This document shows positions 45,749 to 54,622 of a stretch of DNA of 64,000 nucleotides, piece by piece (within the stretch, counting starts at the first letter, position 1; every line of letters starts with the position of its first letter). Below the pieces are notes generated by a model, which was not told the DNA's origin, ran no database searches, and saw only the letters and a program-made list of their open reading frames with translations. A program made the position numbers and the translations under genes. The stretch spans positions 1 to 64,000 of the forward strand of contig JAFSYI010000083.1 of the NCBI GenBank assembly GCA_017450065.1, read 5' to 3'. This DNA comes from Lachnospiraceae bacterium (GTDB lineage: Bacteria > Bacillota > Clostridia > Lachnospirales > Lachnospiraceae).

Positions 45749-45763
45749 AATAGTTAGAAAATT
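45749..45763 (+). promoter_or_regulatory. CodY-box-like sequence upstream of codY
   Basis: The 15-mer matches AATTTTCWGAAAATT at 12 of 15 positions, with a perfect right half (AGAAAATT). It lies about 140 bases before codY, in keeping with autoregulation. Confidence 0.4.
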
Positions 45764-45786
45764 GTAAAAAAAATAAAAAATATTCT

Positions 45787-45827
45787 ACAAACAGGCGCGA
45801 TAAAGATTGATTATCACGCCTGCTTGT
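45787..45827 (+). terminator. Hairpin after topA, possible terminator
   Basis: Arms 45787-45803 and 45811-45827 pair over 17 positions with two mismatches around a 7-nt loop. The T tract is weak (gttatgattta). It may end the topA transcript or sit in the codY leader. Confidence 0.5.
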
Positions 45828-45842
45828 GTTATGATTTATATG

Positions 45843-45860
45843 TTGTAAAAGTTGTTACAA
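45843..45860 (+). promoter_or_regulatory. Inverted repeat TTGTAA-N6-TTACAA before codY
   Basis: A perfect 6+6 inverted repeat centred about 50 bases before the codY ATG, overlapping a possible TACAAT -10. It is a possible operator; no protein can be named. Confidence 0.35.
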
Positions 45861-45900
45861 TAATTGTGACTATTTCGAAAATGATTTCCGGAGGTATCGG

Positions 45901-46680
45901 ATGAGTAGTGTTCAGTTATTAGATAAAACAAGAATGATTCAGAAGCTTCTGCACAACAACAGCTCCAGCAAGGTTGTGTTCAATGATATCTGCGATGTGC
46001 TTAAGGATATACTCGAGTCAAACGTACTGGTCATCAGCAAAAAAGGGAAGATCCTCGGTACCGGCGCGAGAGAGGATATAGGAGAGATAGACGGCCTGCT
46101 GAAATATGAGGTGGGCGGTATCATAGATCATATGCTTAATGAGCGTCTCCTGGGGGTTCTTTCAACAAAAGAGGATGTGAATCTTGAAACACTAGGCTTT
46201 GAGGTGTCTGAGAGCAATAAATACCAGGCTATCGTTACTCCTATCGATATTGCCGGAGAACGTCTCGGAACATTATTTATCTATAAGGTTAAGGAACAGT
46301 ACACTATTGACGATATAATATTGTGTGAGTATGGTTCTACTGTGGTGGGACTCGAGATGCTAAGAGCGGTCAATGAAGAGAGTGCGGAGGAGAACAGGAA
46401 GCTCCAGGTAGTCAAGTCGGCGATCGGAACTCTCAGCTTTTCGGAGATGGAGGCCATAATCCACATATTTGATGAGCTTGACGGAAATGAGGGCATTCTG
46501 GTTGCAAGCAAGATAGCCGACAGGGTTGGGATAACACGTTCGGTCATCGTTAACGCGCTTCGCAAATTCGAGAGTGCGGGAGTTATTGAGTCAAGATCAT
46601 CGGGAATGAAGGGTACCTATATTAAGGTGCTTAATCCGGTCATCTTTGATGAAATAGAGGAACTGAAACGTAAAAAATAG
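45901..46680 (+). CDS. codY: Global transcriptional repressor CodY
   Basis: GTP- and branched-chain-amino-acid-sensing repressor of stationary-phase, transport, biosynthetic and often motility genes. The protein has 259 residues, normal length. The N-terminal GAF domain (LLDKTRMIQKLLHN to about 155) binds Ile/Val/Leu. The C-terminal winged HTH has ASKIADRVGITRSVIVNALR followed by the AGVIESRSSGMKGTYI wing. ATG 45901 follows ccggaggt. It has its own terminator and is followed by the flagellar operon, as in Bacillus subtilis. Confidence 0.95.
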   Translation: MSSVQLLDKTRMIQKLLHNNSSSKVVFNDICDVLKDILESNVLVISKKGKILGTGAREDIGEIDGLLKYEVGGIIDHMLNERLLGVLSTKEDVNLETLGFEVSESNKYQAIVTPIDIAGERLGTLFIYKVKEQYTIDDIILCEYGSTVVGLEMLRAVNEESAEENRKLQVVKSAIGTLSFSEMEAIIHIFDELDGNEGILVASKIADRVGITRSVIVNALRKFESAGVIESRSSGMKGTYIKVLNPVIFDEIEELKRKK

Positions 46681-46716
46681 AATAAGCCACACCCGATAAA
46701 CGGAGTTGCAGGGATT

Positions 46717-46759
46717 ACAAACGGATTTGCAGGTCAGGCAGGTCCGTTTGTTCTTTTTT
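46717..46759 (+). terminator. Rho-independent terminator after codY
   Basis: Nine-bp stem ACAAACGGA/TCCGTTTGT (46717-46725 and 46743-46751) directly followed by TCTTTTTT. It separates codY from the flagellar operon. Confidence 0.88.
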
Positions 46760-46822
46760 ACAGGTATTTTGATCCGTGGCCGGAGGTTTATACCATATGT
46801 TGTGTGTTTTTGAAAAATATCC

Positions 46823-46850
46823 TTGTGTTTTTAACGATTTTTATTATAAT
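46823..46850 (+). promoter_or_regulatory. Promoter of the flagellar (fla) operon
   Basis: TTGTGT (46823-46828), 16 bases, TATAAT (46845-46850), 22 bases before the flgB ATG. It is a sigma-A type element; no SigD-type TAAA/GCCGATAT pair is seen. Confidence 0.6.
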
Positions 46851-46872
46851 AGAGAAGGGTAGGTGAGTATAA

Positions 46873-47274
46873 ATGATAAATTCAAATGTCTATAGCTATA
46901 TCAACGTCCTCTCGAAGGCCGCTGATGCTTCATGGCTTCGTAATGATGCCATATCGAACAATATCGCTAACGTAGATACCCCTAATTATAAAAGACAGGA
47001 TGTATCGTTTGAGACCGAGCTTAAACATGCGCTCAGGTCTTCAAAGTATATAAGCCTTGACAAAAAGGTTGATGCACTTAATTCGGATGGCAGACTGTCA
47101 CATATAGACCCGAGGACTTATCTTGATCACAGTGCTTTCTCATACAGGCTTGACGGGAATAATGTCGATATAGATACGGAGAATGTGGAGCTTGCGTCGA
47201 ATCAGATCAAGTATAACGGTCTGATCCAGAGCATAGATCAGGAGTTTAAGAATCTCAAGTCTGTTATAAAGTAA
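46873..47274 (+). CDS. flgB: Flagellar basal-body rod protein FlgB
   Basis: Proximal rod protein exported by the flagellar type III system. The protein has 133 residues. The N-terminus has RNDAISNNIANVDTPNYKRQ, the rod/hook signature. The C-terminal helix region (ENVELASNQIKYNGLIQSI) matches the family. The ATG follows gggtaggtgag. It is the first gene of a long operon in Bacillus order. Confidence 0.94.
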   Translation: MINSNVYSYINVLSKAADASWLRNDAISNNIANVDTPNYKRQDVSFETELKHALRSSKYISLDKKVDALNSDGRLSHIDPRTYLDHSAFSYRLDGNNVDIDTENVELASNQIKYNGLIQSIDQEFKNLKSVIK

Positions 47275-47310
47275 AGAATAAACAGACAGCGGGCTGAAAG
47301 GAGGGTTCTT

Positions 47311-47760
47311 ATGAGCGTTTTTAAATCATTCGGTGTAAATGCATCGGGTATGACGGCCGAGCGTTACAGGATGGATATAATATCCCAGAACGTGGCCAAT
47401 GCAAATACAACAAGAACGGAAGACGGTACACCGTATAAAAGAAAGATAGTGACTTTTCATGAAAAGACCACGGACCCCACATCCTTTGGGACTATCTTTG
47501 CAAAGAGCAGGGGAATGGATGTCGGGGACGGTGTCAGGGTCAGTCATATATACGAGGATAATCTCTCGGAAATGAAGAGAGTGTATGATCCTTCGCATCC
47601 CGATGCCGATGATGCGGGATATGTATGGTATCCGAATGTTGATATCGTTACCGAAATGACGAACATGATCGATGCAACCAGGGCTTATGAGGCCAATGCA
47701 ACAGCTTTTACGTCATCAAAATCAATGGCCATGAAGGGACTGAATATCGGCCAGAGCTGA
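47311..47760 (+). CDS. flgC: Flagellar basal-body rod protein FlgC
   Basis: Proximal rod protein of 149 residues. The N-terminal ASGMTAERYRMDIISQNVAN and the later PYKRK are typical. The C-terminus has NVDIVTEMTNMIDATRAYEA, the conserved coiled-coil end of rod proteins. The ATG has aaaggagggt upstream. Confidence 0.94.
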   Translation: MSVFKSFGVNASGMTAERYRMDIISQNVANANTTRTEDGTPYKRKIVTFHEKTTDPTSFGTIFAKSRGMDVGDGVRVSHIYEDNLSEMKRVYDPSHPDADDAGYVWYPNVDIVTEMTNMIDATRAYEANATAFTSSKSMAMKGLNIGQS

Positions 47761-47851
47761 CAGCCTTAAGGGCTTGAAGGGCACAGGCATGAGAGAGGAC
47801 CGCACAGGCCGTAACGGAAGATGTTCAGCTTAAAACGGGGAGGGAACGGAC

Positions 47852-48166
47852 ATGGATATCACTTCATTATTAAATGTTAATTCGGGAGCTGTCGCAGCTG
47901 CGGCAGGCAGGGCTTCGACCAGGACGCCTCAGACGGAGCAGAGCTTTGAATCACTGTTCCGATCTGCTCTCAGCAATATAAATGAGACCAACGATCTTCT
48001 GAACAAGTCAGAGGAGGAGGAGATTAAGTTCGCCCTTGGCATATCGGAGAACACACATGATCTTGCGATAGCGGCCGCCAAGGCATCAACCGCTCTTTCA
48101 TATACGGTTGCGCTGAGGGATAAATTCATAGATGCGTATAAAGAAATAATGCAGATACAGATCTGA
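47852..48166 (+). CDS. fliE: Flagellar hook-basal body protein FliE
   Basis: Small adaptor between the MS ring and the rod, 104 residues. The core SFESLFRSALSNINETNDL and the C-terminal ALSYTVALRDKFIDAYKEIM are diagnostic. The ATG follows ggggaggga. The 91 bases between flgC and fliE show no signals. Confidence 0.92.
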   Translation: MDITSLLNVNSGAVAAAAGRASTRTPQTEQSFESLFRSALSNINETNDLLNKSEEEEIKFALGISENTHDLAIAAAKASTALSYTVALRDKFIDAYKEIMQIQI

Positions 48167-48178
48167 CATAAACCTGCC

Positions 48179-48203
48179 GTAAATGCCCGGAAACGGCATT
48201 TAC
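48179..48203 (+). other. Hairpin between fliE and fliF
   Basis: Perfect 9-bp stem GTAAATGCC/GGCATTTAC with a 7-nt loop and no T-run. It probably tunes message stability or expression between rod and MS-ring genes rather than ending transcription. Confidence 0.5.
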
Positions 48204-48286
48204 CATTAAACGGATCTGTCAGTTCGGTTATTCCGCAGGGCATGAGCGGGAAGCTTTACGGAAAGTGTTAAGGGGGAGATGATAGA

Positions 48287-49900
48287 ATGATTGACAGATT
48301 GAGAGAGATACCACAGAGGATACTCGAGTGGTGGAATAAGTTCACAACAAAACAGAAGACAATAATAATAAGCGTTGCGGCCGGAGTGGTTGTAGCGCTT
48401 GCTGTGCTTGCGACGGTACTTACGAGACCGGTGTATGAAACGCTCATAACCTGTGAATCCACGAAGCAGGCTTCGGAGATCATAAGCCTTCTGGAAGGGG
48501 ACGGGATACCGTACAGAGTAACAGATGACGGACTTATCATATCGGTGCTCAAGGAAAATATCGCTTCCGCGACGCTGCTGCTTGGCGCGAACAGTATTCC
48601 TGCGGACAGCTACAGCCTGGACGCTGCGCTTGGCGGCGGTTTTTCGGCAACGGAGTCCGATAAGCAGAAAACCTACAAGCTGTATCAGGAGGGGCACCTT
48701 GAGGACATAATGGAAGCCCAGTCTGCGGTAAAGAAGGCTTATGTAACTCTTTCGATCCCCGATAATGACGGAACCCTTCTCGCGAAGGAAGAGGAATCGT
48801 ATGCAAGCGTTGTTCTTGAACTCGAAGAGGAGCTCGGCGCGGGAGTGGCAGAGAATTTTGCCAAGAATATAGCTACGGCCCTTGGAAATAAAACAACCGA
48901 CAACATTACCATTCTGGATTCACAGGGTAAGCTCCTGTTTTCGGGAGCCGATGCGGCGGCCGACGGGACCGGCTCCATAAACACGTCCAATCAGATTGCC
49001 CTGAAGGCAGAGGCAGAGAGGCTTGTAAAACAGGAAGTGACCAATCTGTTCCTCGGATCTATATTTGAGGATGTAAAGGTTGCGACCAATCTGGTATTTG
49101 ATTTTTCATCCACAAACGAGACAGAGCATACATATACGCAGGCTGATGAAAACGGCACAAATGTGATCTCACATGAGAATACCTATGAGGCGGAAGGTAC
49201 GGGCGGAGTAGCCGGAGTACCCGGAACCGATACCAACCAGGAGAATACCACCTATGTAATGGAGAACGGTGCGAATTCCAATTACAGTGTGGCGGAGGAA
49301 GCCAGGGATTATCTGCCCAGTGAAAAGATAACCGATAAATCAACACCCGGCGGCTCGATAAAATATGACGAGTCATCGATCGCGGTAACGGCATCACACT
49401 ATGTTATTTATAAGGAAAGCGATCTTAAGCAGAGCGGAGCGCTCGACGGGATAAGCTTCGATGAGTTCATAGCCGCAAACAGCGATATGGTACCGAGGGA
49501 AGTGGACGATACATACATCACTCATATATCACAGGCTACCGGTATCCCGGCGGGCAGGATATCCATAATAGCTTATGATGTGCCTATCTTCCAGGCTGAT
49601 GAAGGTACACAGATGACTGCTTCCGATATTGCACAGATAGCGCTGATCGTCATAATACTGGCACTTCTGGCCGTAGTAGTGTTTACAAGCCTGAGACGGG
49701 AGAAGCCGGTCATCGAACAGGAGGAAGAGCTTTCGGTTGAGGATCTTCTTGAAACGACACAGGAACAGCAGCCGATGCTTGAGGATATAGAGCTTGACAA
49801 TAAATCCGAGGTCAGGCTTCTGGTTGAGAAATTTGTTGATGAGAATCCGGATGCGGCGGCAGCATTGCTGCGTAACTGGCTGACCGGAGATTGGGGGTAA
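48287..49900 (+). CDS. fliF: Flagellar MS-ring protein FliF
   Basis: Forms the MS ring in the membrane. The protein has 537 residues. TM1 lies at about 24-44 (IIISVAAGVVVALAVLATVL). The periplasmic ring-building motifs follow (RPVYETLIT, ESDKQKTYKLYQEGHLEDIM). A low-complexity Thr/Glu/Asn-rich loop lies at about 280-350. TM2 is near 447-467, and the short C-terminal tail that binds FliG is acidic (EDIELDNKSEVRLLVEKFV). The ATG follows gggggagatg. Confidence 0.95.
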   Translation: MIDRLREIPQRILEWWNKFTTKQKTIIISVAAGVVVALAVLATVLTRPVYETLITCESTKQASEIISLLEGDGIPYRVTDDGLIISVLKENIASATLLLGANSIPADSYSLDAALGGGFSATESDKQKTYKLYQEGHLEDIMEAQSAVKKAYVTLSIPDNDGTLLAKEEESYASVVLELEEELGAGVAENFAKNIATALGNKTTDNITILDSQGKLLFSGADAAADGTGSINTSNQIALKAEAERLVKQEVTNLFLGSIFEDVKVATNLVFDFSSTNETEHTYTQADENGTNVISHENTYEAEGTGGVAGVPGTDTNQENTTYVMENGANSNYSVAEEARDYLPSEKITDKSTPGGSIKYDESSIAVTASHYVIYKESDLKQSGALDGISFDEFIAANSDMVPREVDDTYITHISQATGIPAGRISIIAYDVPIFQADEGTQMTASDIAQIALIVIILALLAVVVFTSLRREKPVIEQEEELSVEDLLETTQEQQPMLEDIELDNKSEVRLLVEKFVDENPDAAAALLRNWLTGDWG

Positions 49901-49902
49901 TC

Positions 49903-50922
49903 ATGGCGGCGGCATCATATGATGAGGAGCTGTCGGGAGTACAGAAGGGAGCCATACTTCTTATAGCACTTGGGCCCGAACGCTCGGCGGAAATATTCAA
50001 ATACCTCAAGGAAGAGGAAATAGAGGACCTTACCCTTGAAATAGCCAATACAAGAAGCGTAACACCAGCGGTAAAGGAACAGGTACTGGAGGAATTCTAT
50101 CAGGTATGTCTTGCCCAGCAGTATATTGCCGAGGGAGGTATCGGTTATGCGAAGGAGCTCCTGGAGAAAGCTCTCGGTGAAGAGAAGGCCATGGATGTTA
50201 TCGGCAAGCTTACCGCTTCACTCCAGGTTAAGCCCTTTGAGTTCATCAGGAAAACGGAGGCATCACAGCTTCTTAACTTTATACAGGATGAACATCCGCA
50301 GACCATTGCTCTTATACTGTCCTATCTGAGTGCTTCGCAGGCGGCAATGATAGTGGGAGCGCTTCCGCCCGAGCGGCAGGCTGATGTCGCCAAGCGTATT
50401 GCGCTTATGGACAGAACCTCGCCTGATGTTGTCAAGGAGGTTGAACGTATATTGGAGACTAAGCTTGCATCACTCGTGAATCAGGATTATACGGTTATCG
50501 GCGGTGTCGATTCCGTTGTTGAAATTCTCAATACGGTTGACAGAAGTACAGAGAAGCATATCATGGAGACTCTCGAGATCGACGAGCCCGAACTTGCGGA
50601 AGAGATCAGGAAGAAAATGTTCGTATTTGAGGATATCCTTCTTCTTGATGACCGTGCAATACAGAGAGTTCTCAGGGATGTTGATAACGGAGACCTTGCC
50701 ATAGCGCTTAAGAGTGCGAATGAAGAGGTTCAGAATGCTATCTTCAATAACCTGAGTAAACGTCTTGCGGTAATGATCAGGGAAGACATGGAATTTATGG
50801 GACCTGTGCGTATGAAGGATGTTGAAGAAGCACAGCAGAAGATAGTTAATGTTATCAGAAGACTTGAGGATTCGGCAGAGATCGTTATATCGCGAGGCGG
50901 AGGTGATGAGATAGTTGTCTAA
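49903..50922 (+). CDS. fliG: Flagellar motor switch protein FliG
   Basis: Rotor protein of the C-ring that interacts with FliF, FliM and the MotA stator. The protein has 339 residues from ATG 49903, preceded by gggggt; the in-frame TTG at 49891 would overlap fliF. Armadillo-like domains carry EHPQTIALILSYL and DRTSPDVVKEVERILE. The C-terminal torque helix is present (VFEDILLLDDRAIQRVLRDV). It overlaps fliH by 8 bases. Confidence 0.95.
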   Translation: MAAASYDEELSGVQKGAILLIALGPERSAEIFKYLKEEEIEDLTLEIANTRSVTPAVKEQVLEEFYQVCLAQQYIAEGGIGYAKELLEKALGEEKAMDVIGKLTASLQVKPFEFIRKTEASQLLNFIQDEHPQTIALILSYLSASQAAMIVGALPPERQADVAKRIALMDRTSPDVVKEVERILETKLASLVNQDYTVIGGVDSVVEILNTVDRSTEKHIMETLEIDEPELAEEIRKKMFVFEDILLLDDRAIQRVLRDVDNGDLAIALKSANEEVQNAIFNNLSKRLAVMIREDMEFMGPVRMKDVEEAQQKIVNVIRRLEDSAEIVISRGGGDEIVV

Positions 50923-51823
50923 TCTTTTGAAGTCTAATTATGTTGTCAAGAAAGAAGAAAAGAGGGTTATTGATTCCAATGAACTCATTGCATCGAGACT
51001 TCAGCAGTTAAACGAACTGTCCGTTCAGGTGCCGGATTATGATGACGGGGACGAGGAGGAGTTCTCGGGCTTCAAGGCCGGACTTAATGCAGAACAGCTG
51101 GATATGCTTCTTGGCGACAATACGGTAGGACATCCGGAGAGAGTGGAATACTCAGATGAATCCGAAGGTGATTACCCCGAAGATGAGGATAACCGGAATT
51201 ATCCGTCTGACGAAGGGGTTTCTTTGGTGACTCAGGATGACCCCGGAGAGTTCATTGAAGCCGCACGCGAAGAAGCGGGAAGGATACTGGAGGCGGCAAA
51301 TCAAGAGGCTGAATCCATTAAAGCCGCCGCATCGGAGCAGGGCTACTCCGAGGGATATCAAAAGGGTAATGCGGAAGGAATAAAAATAGTATCGGAAAAG
51401 GAGCGGGAGCTTAAGGCAAGGGAGGAACAGCTTCAGGAGGAATATGAAAAGAAGCTTGAGGAAATGGAACCGCTGCTTGTCGATGCCATAACCGATATAT
51501 TTGAACATATTTTTCATGTTTCGCTTTCATCAAACAGGGAGATCATGCTTAATCTCCTGCATGATACCGTCAGAAACATTGAGGGAGGCAAGAACTTTAT
51601 AATCCACGTGTCCAAGGCGGATTACGAGTATATAAATGACAGGAAGGACCAGCTGACCGAGGGCCTCGGAAGTACGGATACGATAGAGGTTATTGAGGAC
51701 CTTACGCTCAGACAGTCGGAATGCTTTATTGAGTCGGAGGGCGGCATTTATGACTGCGGTATCGGAACGGAGCTGGAACTTCTGAAGAAGGAGCTTATGC
51801 TTTTATCCTATCAAAAAAGTTAG
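50915..51823 (+). CDS. fliH: Flagellar export ATPase regulator FliH
   Basis: Binds and controls the FliI ATPase. The protein has 302 residues. The N-terminal 100 residues are acidic and poorly conserved. An Ala/Glu/Gln-rich coiled coil (about 105-185; AREEAGRILEAANQEAESIK) and a C-terminal V-ATPase-E-like domain follow. The start is TTG 50915: a very strong GGAGGTGAT (50899-50907) sits 7 bases upstream inside fliG, and the overlap points to translational coupling. Confidence 0.85.
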   Translation: MSNLLKSNYVVKKEEKRVIDSNELIASRLQQLNELSVQVPDYDDGDEEEFSGFKAGLNAEQLDMLLGDNTVGHPERVEYSDESEGDYPEDEDNRNYPSDEGVSLVTQDDPGEFIEAAREEAGRILEAANQEAESIKAAASEQGYSEGYQKGNAEGIKIVSEKERELKAREEQLQEEYEKKLEEMEPLLVDAITDIFEHIFHVSLSSNREIMLNLLHDTVRNIEGGKNFIIHVSKADYEYINDRKDQLTEGLGSTDTIEVIEDLTLRQSECFIESEGGIYDCGIGTELELLKKELMLLSYQKS

Positions 51824-51848
51824 CATCTTCGTCTGACGGAGGAAAAGC

Positions 51849-53156
51849 ATGGTTGATTTAAATCTTTCAAAATATCTCAGACTCAGAGAAAAAGTCTTTT
51901 ACAAAAGACTCGGCAAGGTGGTAAACGTTGTCGGTCTTACCATAGAATCACTGGGTCCCGATGCAAGCCTGAACGATCTGTGTAAGATAACCATCAGCGA
52001 AGAAGACGATAAGTTCGTCCTTGCAGAGGTCGTCGGCTTCAGGGATAACAGAACACTTCTTATGCCCTGCGATACGACCGACGGTATAGGCTTCGGATGT
52101 ATCGTGGAGAATCTCGGCTATCCTCTTTCGGTAAGCGTGGGAGAGGAGATGCTTGGGCAGTGCCTTGACGGACTGGGCCGGCCTACCAACGGAACAACGG
52201 TAAAGACGGCTGTCAGATATCCGGTAGAGGCCATGCCGCCGGATCCCATGGACAGAAAGATAATAGATACACCCCTTCCGCTCGGCGTAAAGGCAGTGGA
52301 TGGGATAATGACGATCGGGAAGGGACAGCGTATAGGCATATTCGCCGGTTCCGGAGTAGGCAAGAGTACGCTCCTGGGAATGTTTGCCAGAAATACCAAG
52401 GCGGATATAAATGTTATCGCCCTGATAGGGGAGCGTGGCAGGGAGGTACGTGAATTCATAGAGAGGGATATGGGTGAGGAAGGCATGAAGCGTTCCATCG
52501 TTGTTGTCTCAACATCCGACAAGCCTGCCCTTATGCGTAAAAAGGCTGCCCTGACGGCAACGGCTATCGCTGAATATTTCAGGGATCAGGGGAAGGATGT
52601 CCTGCTGATGATGGATTCACTTACACGATTCTCGCAGGCACAGCGTGAAATAGGCCTCGCGAGCGGAGAACCCCCGGTAACAAGAGGGTACCCGCCGAGT
52701 GTTTACGCCGAAATGCCCAAGCTCCTTGAAAGAGCGGGAAATTCGGATAAGGGATCCATAACAGGGCTGTATACGGTTCTTGTAGACGGTGATGATTTCA
52801 ATGAACCGATAACAGATACGGCAAGAGGAATCCTGGACGGACATATAATGCTTAACAGAAAGCTCGCCCATAAGAACCACTATCCCGCAATAGACATACT
52901 GCAGAGCATTTCAAGGTGTATGAGCCAGATAGCTTCAAAGGAGCATAAGGCTATGGCAGGAAAGCTCAAAAATGTACTGGCCACCTATAACGAGGCGGAA
53001 GACCTTATTAATATCGGGGCATATAAATCGGGAGCCAATCCCAGCATTGATTATGCGATAGAGAAGATAAACAGTGTAAACGAGTATCTGTGCCAGGATG
53101 TTGATACCAAGTACTCTTTTGATGATGAGATTAAGTTATTATCGGAGATTTTCTAA
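51849..53156 (+). CDS. fliI: Flagellum-specific ATP synthase/export ATPase FliI
   Basis: F1-like ATPase of the flagellar type III export apparatus, 435 residues. Walker A is GIFAGSGVGKST, then IGERGREVREFI, Walker B LLMMDSLTRF, and GYPPSVYAEMPKLLERAG. The C-terminus ends in FDDEIKLLSEIF. The ATG follows acggaggaaaagc. The next gene starts directly after the stop codon. Confidence 0.95.
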   Translation: MVDLNLSKYLRLREKVFYKRLGKVVNVVGLTIESLGPDASLNDLCKITISEEDDKFVLAEVVGFRDNRTLLMPCDTTDGIGFGCIVENLGYPLSVSVGEEMLGQCLDGLGRPTNGTTVKTAVRYPVEAMPPDPMDRKIIDTPLPLGVKAVDGIMTIGKGQRIGIFAGSGVGKSTLLGMFARNTKADINVIALIGERGREVREFIERDMGEEGMKRSIVVVSTSDKPALMRKKAALTATAIAEYFRDQGKDVLLMMDSLTRFSQAQREIGLASGEPPVTRGYPPSVYAEMPKLLERAGNSDKGSITGLYTVLVDGDDFNEPITDTARGILDGHIMLNRKLAHKNHYPAIDILQSISRCMSQIASKEHKAMAGKLKNVLATYNEAEDLINIGAYKSGANPSIDYAIEKINSVNEYLCQDVDTKYSFDDEIKLLSEIF

Positions 53157-53594
53157 ATGGCTAAGTTTTTCTACAAAATGCAGAATATACTGGATATAAA
53201 GGAAAAGCTTGAAACGCAGGCCAGGAATGAGTATGCGGTCGCGAATTCCGTCCTTGCCGAAGAGGAGGAGAAGCTTGAAAGGCTGGAGGTACGGAGGCAG
53301 CAGTATGAAGCCAGGCTTAAGGAGCTGTACACCGGCATGCTTGATATGAAGGAAATAGCATATGTGTCAGAGGCTGTTGAAATGATGAAATACTATAAGC
53401 AGCAGCAGGAAAATAACGTTAAAAAGGCAAGGAAACAGGTAGATATCGCAAGGGACAGACTGCAGGAAGCAATGCAGGAGAGGAAGACACACGAAAAGCT
53501 GAAGGAGAACGCTTTTGAGCAGTTCAAAACAGATGTCGCAACGGCGGAAAGCAAGGAAGTGGATGAGCTTACGAGCTACAGGTTCGGTTCATAA
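53157..53594 (+). CDS. fliJ: Flagellar export chaperone/stalk protein FliJ
   Basis: Coiled-coil stalk protein of the export ATPase, 145 residues, almost wholly helical and charged (LEERRQQYEARLKEL-type heptads). The start FFYKMQNILDIKEKLETQA is typical of clostridial FliJ. ATG 53157 abuts the fliI stop, so translation is coupled. Confidence 0.9.
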   Translation: MAKFFYKMQNILDIKEKLETQARNEYAVANSVLAEEEEKLERLEVRRQQYEARLKELYTGMLDMKEIAYVSEAVEMMKYYKQQQENNVKKARKQVDIARDRLQEAMQERKTHEKLKENAFEQFKTDVATAESKEVDELTSYRFGS

Positions 53595-53632
53595 CGAACA
53601 GACCGTAAGGGATACAGACAGGGGAGACAATA

Positions 53633-54508
53633 ATGGCAGATGAGGTAGTTGTAGCCGATCAGGAAGAATCGGAAAAAGAAAGAAAAAAAAGAGAAAACAA
53701 AGAGCTTAAGGAAGCAAAGAAAAGAGCAAAGGAAGGCGGATTTGACGCACGTGTAACGGATAACGGGACCATGTATCTTGATGCGGAAGACGACGAGGAT
53801 GAGGGATCATTGTCAATGGCTCTCATTACTTTTTTTATTGTCATCATATGGCTCGCGATACTGTGCCTGCTCATCAAGCTTGATGTGGGCGGCTTCGGTT
53901 CCGGCATACTGGCACCGGTACTGCAGAATGTCCCGGTCATCAATAAAGTCCTTCCGGCAAAGGATGTATATGTCGAGGAGGAGCGTGAATTCAGGGATCT
54001 GAATTCGGCAATGGCAGAGATCGAGAGACTGAGAGCCGAGAATGAGGAGCTTAAGGCAGCCCGGGAAGCCAAACCGGCTGTAGACAATTCCGAAGAGATA
54101 GCATCGCTCAAGGAAGAGATAAAGAGGCTACAGACATTTGAAAATTCCCAGATAGAGTTCCAGAAGCTTAAGACTGAATTCTATGAAGAGGTTGTTTTCG
54201 CGGATGAGGCTCCGGATATATCCAATTACAGGACCTATTATGAGAGCATAGATCCCGAAAATGCGGCATATCTGTATAAACAGGTGGTCCAGCAGATGGC
54301 GGAGGATCAGGAAATCTCGGATTATGTCAAGGCATATACTGAAATGAAGCCCAAGAGCGCTGCCAAGGTGTTTGAGGAGATGAAGGGTAATCTGGACCTT
54401 GTGGCAAGGATACTGAAGGCAATGGATGCAAGCAGCAGGGCAAAGATACTTAATGTAATGGATCCCGAGATCGCTTCGAGACTGACGAAAATGATGGATC
54501 CTGAGTAA
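53633..54508 (+). CDS. MotE-like flagellar protein (YlxF position)
   Basis: A 291-residue protein with a Lys/Glu-rich N-terminus, one TM helix (about 61-85, LITFFIVIIWLAILCLLIKL), a coiled coil (about 120-175) and a C-terminal helical domain. The last part has MKPKSAAKVFEEMKGNLDLV, and ILNVMDPEIASRLT closes it. This matches MotE/YlxF proteins, thought to stabilise the stator or assist export. Position between fliJ and fliK fits. The ATG follows aggggagac. Confidence 0.82.
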   Translation: MADEVVVADQEESEKERKKRENKELKEAKKRAKEGGFDARVTDNGTMYLDAEDDEDEGSLSMALITFFIVIIWLAILCLLIKLDVGGFGSGILAPVLQNVPVINKVLPAKDVYVEEEREFRDLNSAMAEIERLRAENEELKAAREAKPAVDNSEEIASLKEEIKRLQTFENSQIEFQKLKTEFYEEVVFADEAPDISNYRTYYESIDPENAAYLYKQVVQQMAEDQEISDYVKAYTEMKPKSAAKVFEEMKGNLDLVARILKAMDASSRAKILNVMDPEIASRLTKMMDPE

Positions 54509-54622
54509 AATGCCGCAAAAATCAAATCGGGCTAATTATTTTGACGGAACCGGCCGATATACCTTATGGCAGGTTTGTGACTGTCTAAAAGCAGCGGGAG
54601 CTGTTAAAGAAAGGAGGAGAAT

